Assembly (NCBI GenBank): GCA_016212785.1
Contig: JACRDW010000060.1
Coordinates: 1 to 6,857 of the forward strand
Direction of reading: 5' to 3'
DNA length: 6,857 nt
Origin: Methanobacteriota archaeon
GTDB taxonomy: Archaea; Hydrothermarchaeota; Hydrothermarchaeia; Hydrothermarchaeales; JACRDW01
In this document: positions 1 to 4,825 of the stretch, piece by piece
How positions within the stretch are numbered: position 1 is the stretch's first letter
Layout: every line of letters starts with the position of its first letter
Notes under the pieces: model-generated
The model's input: the letters and a program-made list of their open reading frames with translations, nothing else
The model's database searches: none
What the model was told of the DNA's origin: nothing
Position numbers and translations under genes: made by a program

Positions 1-290
1 CAAGGTATTCCGGCAGCGAAATTTATGAGAAAGTAATTGAGTTAAGCGAGAAACTATTGGACCCAGATATCGTAATTCTCCTCGATTTGCCTGCTGTGGA
101 TGCCCTCGCAAGAAAGCCGAAAATAAAAGAGGAGATAAGTTCTTTCCTGAAGCCGGCGCAGTCTGCTGTGGAGTTCTTGGAGCTGGTGAGAAAAAAATAT
201 TTAGAAATAGCGGACGAACTATGGTACATAATAGATGCGAGGCAGAAAAAGAAAGAAATTCTCCTGGAAGTGCTGAAAATTATAAAATAA
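1..290 (+). CDS. tmk: Thymidylate kinase, C-terminal part (5' end outside window)
   Basis: The reading frame is open from the window edge (first whole codon at base 3) to TAA at 288-290, giving 95 visible residues. It begins RYSGSEIYEKV, like the DRY...S segment of thymidylate kinases. A hydrophobic strand with the kinase-typical PDIVILLDLP follows at about residues 22-31. Next come a lysine-rich helical stretch where the LID lies, an EFLELVRKKYLEIAD helix (about 59-73), and the terminal strand LWYIIDAR that closes the P-loop kinase fold. The family phosphorylates dTMP to dTDP in the cytosol for DNA synthesis. The P-loop would lie upstream, so the catalytic core cannot be checked. A TTG at 57 is only an internal leucine codon. 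Assignment rests on remembered family pattern; another nucleoside-monophosphate kinase of the same superfamily is the main alternative. Confidence 0.72.
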   Translation, partial: RYSGSEIYEKVIELSEKLLDPDIVILLDLPAVDALARKPKIKEEISSFLKPAQSAVEFLELVRKKYLEIADELWYIIDARQKKKEILLEVLKIIK

Positions 291-291
291 A
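276..291 (-). terminator. T-rich termination tract after the winged-helix gene
   Basis: Immediately after the TAG stop of the minus-strand winged-helix gene, the minus strand reads TTTATTTTATAATTTT, three T-runs within 16 bases. Archaeal RNA polymerase commonly terminates at such oligo-T tracts without a hairpin. The tract lies inside the last codons of the convergent kinase gene, so its T-richness may partly reflect that gene's AAA/ATA codons. No comparable tract is seen for the plus strand just after base 290. Confidence 0.3.
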
Positions 292-585
292 CTAGCTCCT
301 GCTTCCGAAGAACATTCTGCCCTGCTCTGTTATTCTTATGAATCTCTTAGGACTGCCTTTGAACTTAACGTATCTGACGTCTATAAGTCCCTTTTTCCTT
401 GCATAGTCTATCGAGGTAGCTATTTCGGTATGCGACTTTCCCAGAGCATTTGCAAGCCTGAGCTGGCAGATTTCATCTGCGTCGCATATGTTCAGCCCTG
501 CCGCCCTGCACTCTGCGCAAACATCAGAATCTTTACCTTCCGGTGCAATTTCTGACCTTTTTATGAACCCTATGCTGCCATTCAT
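292..585 (-). CDS. Small Cys4 / winged-helix protein, putative regulator
   Basis: A 97-residue cytosolic protein. The N-terminal third carries four cysteines, C23-x2-C26-x7-C34-x5-C40, a spacing that could bind zinc or an Fe-S cluster. The remainder reads as a winged helix: helices at about 37-48 and 51-65 (TEIATSIDYARKKGLI), then a wing with VRYVKFKGSPKRFIRITEQG, where the final ITEQGR matches the end of many MarR/PadR-like archaeal DNA-binding domains. The ATG at 585 is supported by GGTGA at 592-596, six bases upstream, and by a TATA box at 621-630. It lies 64 bases downstream of the protease gene on the same strand and ends one base from the convergent kinase gene. I do not recognise a named family. 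DNA binding is inferred from fold-like pattern; metal binding is inferred from cysteine spacing. Confidence 0.7.
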   Translation of the reverse strand: MNGSIGFIKRSEIAPEGKDSDVCAECRAAGLNICDADEICQLRLANALGKSHTEIATSIDYARKKGLIDVRYVKFKGSPKRFIRITEQGRMFFGSRS

Positions 586-620
586 CCACCTTCACCCGTT
601 GTTAATATTGTTTTGTTAAC

Positions 621-630
621 TATTTAAATC
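621..630 (-). promoter_or_regulatory. TATA box of the winged-helix gene
   Basis: The minus strand reads GATTTAAATA, a good archaeal TATA element. A start site about 25 bases downstream would fall near 598-600, giving a leader of roughly 13-15 bases that just includes the GGTGA ribosome site at 592-596. This gene can therefore be transcribed separately from the protease operon that ends at 650. The start site itself is inferred, not seen. Confidence 0.55.
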
Positions 631-649
631 CTACGGGTTTGTCTATGGC

Positions 650-1717
650 TCACGTGTTTACTAAAACGTACGCTATTGGCACCGGCATAAAAGATAATAC
701 GAGTATTAGAAACACTATAAAGGCAAGGATTTTTCTATTTAAATCCAGCTCAGAAACATCGTCGAGAGGACCTGGATGCTCCATCCTGGTCAGCAGGCTC
801 ACGATGAATACCCAGAAAATCCAGCCCAGCCAGAAGCGCATGCCTACAGCGATTAGAAGCAGAGCAATGCTATAGTAGGCTTTTCTGTAGTGTACGGGCA
901 GCAAACCTCTTACTACATGCCCTCCGTCAAGCTGCCCCATCGGGAGTAAATTTAGCGAGGTAACGAACAGACCTGCCCAGCCTGCTATTGCGAGAGGATG
1001 CAGCTCGATTAGCGTAAAATCCCCCAGAATAGCCTTTGCCAAAAACAAGAAAAGAAGCGATGGTCCGAGTAAAATTTCGCCTTCCTTTGGCACAGCAGAA
1101 GGAGGTATGACCTGCGAATACGCAAGTCCGACTGTCAAAATCGGCAGGCAGAGAAGAAATCCTGCTATCGGACCTGCTGCCCCAACATCCAGCAAGGATT
1201 TTCTGTTCGGAACCGGGGAATTCATGAAAATTACTGCTCCAAGAGTGCCGAACGGGAATGCAGGCGGAGGAACCGGAAGGAAAAGAGGCAGCGTGGCATC
1301 TATGCCTTTTCTTCTCGCCGTCAGCGCATGTCCAAGCTCGTGAATGCCCAGAATGCTCATCAGGGAAACTGCGAAAATAATGCTATGGCTGAGGTTTCCT
1401 TCCGCCCACCACACATAGCCTGCCCAGGTCATGGTTACGACCGTTGCAATCAAAAGCAGGAAGTGCAGCAACGGTCTAATCTCCCTCCTCCTCTCCTTCC
1501 TGCGCACGATTGCAACTTGCAGCTCTCCTTTTATTCTTCTGTACTTAGGGAGATATTCGGTAGCTTTGAACTCCTCTAAAACCAGCGAGAAAGATTCTTC
1601 ATGCGAGTAGCGGGGCATCACCGTATAAACTAATGCGCCTTTATCCTCGGCAGCTCGATAAATCGAAAAGCCCTTCTCGACCTTCTCTCTGCTCCAAATT
1701 AAATTTTCTTCAGTCAT
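650..1717 (-). CDS. Site-2-protease-type membrane metalloprotease (M50)
   Basis: A 355-residue polytopic intramembrane zinc protease. Residues 1-81 form a basic cytosolic domain ending in a KERRREIR stretch. Membrane segments follow at roughly 82-103, 110-125, 180-200, 216-232, 240-258, 283-308 and 328-353. The zinc motif HELGH is at 126-130, and the second motif NLLPMGQLDGGH at 256-267 supplies the third ligand, D264. The segments FPFGTLGAVI and the proline-rich PLFLPVPPPAFP resemble the group that includes plant EGY1 and archaeal homologues; there is no obvious PDZ domain. Such enzymes cleave membrane-spanning substrates, often releasing anchored regulators. The start overlaps the end of the dehydratase small-subunit gene by 8 bases, so it is the last gene of that operon and probably translationally coupled. 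The substrate cannot be told from sequence. Confidence 0.88.
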   Translation of the reverse strand: MTEENLIWSREKVEKGFSIYRAAEDKGALVYTVMPRYSHEESFSLVLEEFKATEYLPKYRRIKGELQVAIVRRKERRREIRPLLHFLLLIATVVTMTWAGYVWWAEGNLSHSIIFAVSLMSILGIHELGHALTARRKGIDATLPLFLPVPPPAFPFGTLGAVIFMNSPVPNRKSLLDVGAAGPIAGFLLCLPILTVGLAYSQVIPPSAVPKEGEILLGPSLLFLFLAKAILGDFTLIELHPLAIAGWAGLFVTSLNLLPMGQLDGGHVVRGLLPVHYRKAYYSIALLLIAVGMRFWLGWIFWVFIVSLLTRMEHPGPLDDVSELDLNRKILAFIVFLILVLSFMPVPIAYVLVNT

Positions 1718-2108
1718 AATTCACGTAACCTTTGTCAGCGTTAATCGTTATGCGCATTCCATTTTTAAGAAATTCGAATGGGTTTTTCTCGAGCGAATCC
1801 AGCATAGGCAAGTCAGATATTATTGCACCTGCTGCAACGACTTGCTCGGCATGCAGCGCAATCATTCCTTTTGGAGCAGTTCCGTTTTTCTTCATCTGGT
1901 AAATGACATAGCTGCCCACCGTGGAGCCTTTTCCTCCCGGGAAAACCAGAATTTTTCCTGCAATGCTTTTTCCCTCGAGCTCATGACCTTTCTCGGTAAT
2001 TGTTCCTGTCCTCGGGTCAACGCCGCCCAGAAATGTGATTGCTTCCTTGGTTAGAATTGCCTCTCCTTCGGCGGTGCCTTTAGATATTATTCTTCCTTTT
2101 ATTCTCAT
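1710..2108 (-). CDS. Phosphomevalonate dehydratase, small subunit (aconitase X swivel domain, DUF126)
   Basis: A 132-residue cytosolic protein of the DUF126 family, the separate swivel-domain subunit of aconitase-X enzymes. With the large subunit it forms phosphomevalonate dehydratase, which removes water from (R)-5-phosphomevalonate to give trans-anhydromevalonate 5-phosphate. Visible family signatures are GRIISKGTAEGEA near the N-terminus, FPGGKGSTVGSYVIYQM (about 56-72) and AGAIISDLP. The serine in GGKGST (Ser62) is the expected active-site residue contributed by this subunit. I place the start at ATG 2108, which shares one base with the preceding TGA (TGATG) and has GGAG at 2117-2120 eight bases away. 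A GTG at 2111 would add one residue and is also acceptable. It is separated from its partner gene by an ATP-grasp gene, which is odd. Specificity for phosphomevalonate rather than hydroxyproline rests on the archaeal context and the nearby decarboxylase. Confidence 0.88.
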   Translation of the reverse strand: MRIKGRIISKGTAEGEAILTKEAITFLGGVDPRTGTITEKGHELEGKSIAGKILVFPGGKGSTVGSYVIYQMKKNGTAPKGMIALHAEQVVAAGAIISDLPMLDSLEKNPFEFLKNGMRITINADKGYVNYD

Positions 2109-3241
2109 CACGATTTCTCCGATAGATACTTTATTTTAGCTTCGTTCTTATGTAGCTTTTCCAAGCAAAACCTTCGAGTTTTGCCTTCGGCAAACACGGT
2201 GCAGATAGGCGCTCTCGCTTGTATGCGCTCGTTGTGATGAGGCACGTCCCTTACGAATCCCGGGCGATTTGCTATATTATATTTTACTTCTCTATCTGCA
2301 AACAAAATTTTCTTTGCATAGAATTTTCGAGGCGCTTTTAATTTCAAGCTCCTGAGGTTTCCAAGGCATGCCTTGATATGCGCATCAATTACGTTAAATC
2401 CGTGCGCCATTTCCAGAAGCTCAGCCGAGCCCGGAATTCTCGGGTTTACTTCAAGCACATATGGCTTGCCTTTATTAATAACAAAATCAATGCCATTGCA
2501 GCCTTTCAGGTCGAATGCGTTGGCAATCGCGTGCGAGATTTCCTTCATTTTTTCTACTGCGGCTCTCCCTGCTTTAAGCGGCACGACGTTGCCGGAGTAG
2601 CAAAATGGACTGAAAAAAGTTCCGCGAAGTTGCTCTGCGGTGCCTAAAAAAATGAACTCACCGCCAGAAGAAACAAAAGTGGAAGAAACCGGTATGCCCG
2701 CGATGTATTCCTGCAGCAGCACCTCTTCGCCCAGCCTTTCGTCAGCCGCAGCTTCGTCGATGCTCTGCGAGTCATAAATCGCATGCCCGCCTCCGCCGGC
2801 TAAGGGCTTTATCAAATATTTATTTTTTAAAGCTTCAATCGCTTCTTTTTTTGGCAGAATTTCGGTTTGAGGGAAGGGAATCCCATTCTTCTCAAGCACT
2901 TTGAAAAAATTTTTCCAGTCCCTTACTCTGCGCAGCGTATCGCAATTATTGCCCAGAACAATGCGAGCCTGCGCAGTGCAGCGCTTCTCAAACTCTGCAA
3001 CAAGCTCCGGGTGATTCTCAAAGCCCGAGCCGTAGACAACGTGGGTAAATTCCAAGTCCTGCGCATGTTTGAACAAATTCTCTAGGGTGTAATCTTCCTT
3101 GAACTCGCGCAGGGAATAATTTTCACAAATTTCCTTCTGGTCAGCGTCCCCGAAAAAGTCCAGAGAAATAAAATCATAGCCTGCCTTCTTTGCCGACTCT
3201 GCGATTGCTCTCGTGCTCGGTGCGGTGAGGAGGAGTTTCAT
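2108..3241 (-). CDS. ATP-grasp family ligase (COG2232-like), substrate unknown
   Basis: A 377-residue cytosolic protein with the three-part ATP-grasp architecture. The N-terminal pre-ATP domain carries SLDFFGDAD (26-34), YGSGFENHPEL (70-80) and LGNNCDTLRRVRD (96-108), typical of the archaeal and methylotroph COG2232 group. The ATP-binding core has IKPLAGGGG (144-152), the QEYI linker (177-180), and the metal site GIDFV (D252) with LEVNPRIPGSAE (E264, N266). The C-terminal part contains RDVPHHNERI and PICTVFAEG. ATP-grasp enzymes activate a carboxylate as acyl phosphate and join it to an amine, thiol or similar nucleophile. Its ATG overlaps the large-subunit stop by four bases (ATGA), and its TGA shares one base with the small-subunit ATG, so all three are probably made together. 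No carboxylate ligation step is known in this stretch of the mevalonate pathway, so its role is open: cofactor synthesis or protein modification are guesses. Confidence 0.85.
   Translation of the reverse strand: MKLLLTAPSTRAIAESAKKAGYDFISLDFFGDADQKEICENYSLREFKEDYTLENLFKHAQDLEFTHVVYGSGFENHPELVAEFEKRCTAQARIVLGNNCDTLRRVRDWKNFFKVLEKNGIPFPQTEILPKKEAIEALKNKYLIKPLAGGGGHAIYDSQSIDEAAADERLGEEVLLQEYIAGIPVSSTFVSSGGEFIFLGTAEQLRGTFFSPFCYSGNVVPLKAGRAAVEKMKEISHAIANAFDLKGCNGIDFVINKGKPYVLEVNPRIPGSAELLEMAHGFNVIDAHIKACLGNLRSLKLKAPRKFYAKKILFADREVKYNIANRPGFVRDVPHHNERIQARAPICTVFAEGKTRRFCLEKLHKNEAKIKYLSEKS
2117..2120 (-). promoter_or_regulatory. Shine-Dalgarno site of the small-subunit gene
   Basis: GGAG on the minus strand lies 8 bases before ATG 2108 and 5 bases before GTG 2111. 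It sits inside the end of the ATP-grasp gene, so the small subunit has its own ribosome site as well as a stop-start overlap. It does not discriminate strongly between the two start codons. Confidence 0.5.
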
Positions 3242-4362
3242 GATTTCACTAAATTCTTCAGCGAATCAAACCGAACCCTGAGCTTCGAGAGATTTGCGCA
3301 GTAAAACGCAGCCTTTGCGGAGTTTACGCCCACTGCCTCTATTCCCAAATCTCTCAGCGGCGAGACAACCATGCAGGTGTCGTATATTACTTTTATATTT
3401 TTAATTCGTTTTTCAATTAGGGGCTTGTTCTTTCTCGCAGTGAATGCCCAGACTTCTCGCTCCGGCTTCAGCTGCTCTATTTTTAATATTTCTGCAGCGC
3501 TGCAGTGCGGGCAGCCGATGCAAATGGCATCAACTTCGTCTGCACTGTTCAGTTTTTCATACACTTCCCTCAGCTCGTCTCTCCCGAATTCCATTTTCTC
3601 CCCTTTTTCTGAGCCGCTCTCCGGAGTAATTCCTGGAATCTGGAACATGTTTATTTTCCCCACGCCGAGTGCAGCGCTTAGAGCTTTCAGCTCCTCTGCG
3701 CCTGGCGAAATGTTCTTGAATAGCGGCACCCCCTCGTAATTCGAAACATAGTAGCCGAGCGCGGAGTAGTCGGCCTCGCTTCGCAGCTCTGCTTCCACTT
3801 CAACGGTAAAGGTTCCTTTCCTGTTCTCTTCGAGGTGCAGACCGTAGTAGGGAGTTTTTCCGAGCAGGGCTGAGGCAAGCGCAGAGACTGCGCTCTCCCT
3901 GTTCGTCCTCGCTCCCAGAACGCTGTTGGCAAAAACAACGCTGCTCGATTCTGCCCATGCAATGTGCTCCCCGAAGCGAGGCAGGTTTCCGATTAAGTAA
4001 GGAGTGCAGGTATAGGAAGGAAGCATGCCCATCGCCTCGTAAGCCCTGACTATGCGGAGCTGCTTCCTCGCAAAGCTCTCCTTGAAGCCGAGTTTCTTCC
4101 ATCTCTCTAAATCGATGCCGGCCGGATTTATGGTAGCTGAAACTCTGGCTTTTGCTCCTTTGGAAGCCAGGTCTTCGAGAAAATCCAGACCGGCGTCTCC
4201 AATCGTGGCATGGGAAACCCCGGAGACCTGAACGCTCGCAACGTCTATCAGCTTCTCTGCTCTATAGATTTCTCCGAGAGCAACGAGCAGCTCCATCGCT
4301 TTTTGCGCAGCTTCTCCATCTTCTCCCTGAAGAATCTTTTCCTCGCCCTTGGTCAGGTGCAT
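3238..4362 (-). CDS. Phosphomevalonate dehydratase, large subunit (aconitase X catalytic)
   Basis: A 374-residue aconitase-X catalytic subunit, cytosolic and Fe-S dependent, acting with the DUF126 subunit in the archaeal mevalonate pathway. It opens MHLTKGEEKILQGEDGEA, the characteristic family N-terminus, followed by VQVSGVSHATIGDAGLDFLEDL (about 45-65), SATINPAGIDL (75-85), YTCTPYL (117-123), AESSSVVFANSVLGARTNRE (about 137-156), CIGCPHCS (281-288), DTCM (328-331) and AAFYCANL (351-358). Candidate cluster ligands are C119, C284, C330 and C355; C281 and C287 flank C284. The frame extends 21 bases further to ATG 4383, but that codon lies inside the TATA box and would not be transcribed. ATG 4362 is about 25 bases from the TATA centre, has no ribosome site before it, and fits a leaderless message. 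Bacterial relatives act on hydroxyproline; the neighbouring AMPD-type decarboxylase and UbiX support the phosphomevalonate role. Confidence 0.92.
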   Translation of the reverse strand: MHLTKGEEKILQGEDGEAAQKAMELLVALGEIYRAEKLIDVASVQVSGVSHATIGDAGLDFLEDLASKGAKARVSATINPAGIDLERWKKLGFKESFARKQLRIVRAYEAMGMLPSYTCTPYLIGNLPRFGEHIAWAESSSVVFANSVLGARTNRESAVSALASALLGKTPYYGLHLEENRKGTFTVEVEAELRSEADYSALGYYVSNYEGVPLFKNISPGAEELKALSAALGVGKINMFQIPGITPESGSEKGEKMEFGRDELREVYEKLNSADEVDAICIGCPHCSAAEILKIEQLKPEREVWAFTARKNKPLIEKRIKNIKVIYDTCMVVSPLRDLGIEAVGVNSAKAAFYCANLSKLRVRFDSLKNLVKS

Positions 4363-4380
4363 ACTAATAAATACTAGTTG

Positions 4381-4392
4381 CATTTAAATATA
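4381..4392 (-). promoter_or_regulatory. TATA box of the dehydratase operon, possibly shared with the divergent gene
   Basis: The minus strand reads TATATTTAAATG with a purine-rich BRE-like GAAGAAG just upstream. Transcription about 25 bases on would begin at or next to ATG 4362, giving a leaderless message for the dehydratase-ATP-grasp-protease operon. Its core is nearly symmetric (ATTTAAAT), and no other TATA-like element is seen before the plus-strand gene at 4460, so the same element may also serve that gene, with a leader of about 45 bases. Orientation toward the minus strand is favoured by the BRE. Confidence 0.6.
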
Positions 4393-4400
4393 CTTCTTCA

Positions 4401-4414
4401 CTTGCGTGAGCAAG
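4401..4414 (+). promoter_or_regulatory. Short dyad / GNRA-loop hairpin in the divergent promoter region
   Basis: CTTGC-GTGA-GCAAG is a perfect 5-bp inverted repeat with a GUGA (GNRA-type) loop if transcribed. It lies directly beside the TATA element, upstream of the BRE of the minus-strand operon and at the expected plus-strand start point. It could be an operator for a dimeric regulator or the first hairpin of the plus-strand leader. A 5-bp dyad can arise by chance. Confidence 0.35.
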
Positions 4415-4447
4415 ACCGAATGGTTTTGCGCACTACCTAACGGTATT

Positions 4448-4452
4448 GGAGG
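4448..4452 (+). promoter_or_regulatory. Shine-Dalgarno site that sets the coiled-coil gene start
   Basis: GGAGG lies seven bases before ATG 4460. It decides against the in-frame GTG at 4406, whose extra 18 residues have no ribosome site and overlap the dyad and expected start point. Confidence 0.7.
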
Positions 4453-4459
4453 CGAGAAA

Positions 4460-4681
4460 ATGCATCCGAAGATAAAAAAATTCGAAAAAACCATTGAAAA
4501 TTATGAGAGAGCCATAGCAAAGAGAGAGAAGGAAATCGAGCATTTCAAGAGCATTATAAAGAAAGCAACCACCGAGCTGCAAAACCTCAAGAAAGAGGAA
4601 AAGCCGCCGGAGAAAAAAGTCGAGAAAAAGCCAGAAAAGAAACCAGCGAAAAAACCTTCCAAGAAGACGGCAAAAACCTAA
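4460..4681 (+). CDS. Small lysine-rich coiled-coil protein, function unknown
   Basis: A 73-residue very basic protein. Residues 1-43 are an uninterrupted charged helix (KKFEKTIENYERAIAKREKE onward), with a heptad-like spacing of F, I, Y, I, I, F, I and L that suggests a short coiled coil. From about residue 44 the chain becomes a low-complexity tail of Lys, Glu and Pro with repeated EKK, KPEKKPAKKPSKK units, similar in composition to histone-H1-like or ribosome-associated tails. There is no signal peptide, membrane segment or cysteine. The start at 4460 is fixed by GGAGG at 4448. It is divergent from the dehydratase operon and followed by a stem-loop seven bases on. Binding to nucleic acid is an inference from charge alone; no named family is recognised. 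Confidence 0.7.
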   Translation: MHPKIKKFEKTIENYERAIAKREKEIEHFKSIIKKATTELQNLKKEEKPPEKKVEKKPEKKPAKKPSKKTAKT

Positions 4682-4687
4682 TACACA

Positions 4688-4739
4688 GACGTAGCAGGGG
4701 TCATTAGCACTTACCTGCTGACCCCTCTACGTCAATTTT
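4688..4739 (+). terminator. Strong stem-loop with T-run after the coiled-coil gene
   Basis: GACGTAG-C-AGGGGTCA (4688-4703) pairs with TGACCCCTCTACGTC (4719-4733): 15 base pairs with a single bulged C, a 15-base loop, and AATTTT directly after. The T-run is on the plus strand only, so it fits termination of the coiled-coil gene. Archaeal genes usually end at T-tracts without such a long stem, so an alternative is a 3' RNA stabiliser or a small mobile inverted-repeat element. GCAGG (4694-4698) can also pair with CCTGC (4714-4718), giving a competing fold. Confidence 0.5.
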
Positions 4740-4825
4740 AATGGGGGAGGGGCCCATGGAGCTAGTAAAAGTAGATACGTTGCTCCACAGGCGCTGAAAT
4801 CTCAGATTCTCCACATATAAATAGG
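4740..4825. other. Non-coding gap with short inverted repeats
   Basis: Between the stem-loop and the decarboxylase stop there is no convincing reading frame. It contains a G-rich stretch ending in GGGCCC (4742-4756), a 6-bp inverted repeat TGGAGC/GCTCCA (4757-4762 and 4782-4787) and CTGA-AATC-TCAG (4794-4805). A TATA-like TATTTATATG lies on the minus strand near 4813-4822. It might be a small RNA locus, but no tRNA or box C/D signature was found. Confidence 0.3.

Noticed and set aside
3371..3739. 122-codon open frame on the plus strand
   Set aside because: It lies wholly antisense to the dehydratase large subunit, has a Ser/Phe-rich composition typical of an antisense shadow and no ribosome site.
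3687..4102. Two minus-strand frames of 91 and 100 codons, out of frame inside the dehydratase gene
   Set aside because: They overlap conserved dehydratase sequence in another frame, and their protein is Arg/Glu-rich without pattern; the dehydratase frame is intact, so this is not a frameshift.
4406..4459. GTG start 18 codons upstream for the coiled-coil protein
   Set aside because: No ribosome site, lies within the dyad and expected start-point region, and GGAGG at 4448-4452 clearly serves ATG 4460.
4740..4825. tRNA or box C/D RNA gene in the gap
   Set aside because: No GGTTCGANTCC-like B box, no acceptor pairing, and no RTGATGA C box paired with a CTGA D box on either strand.
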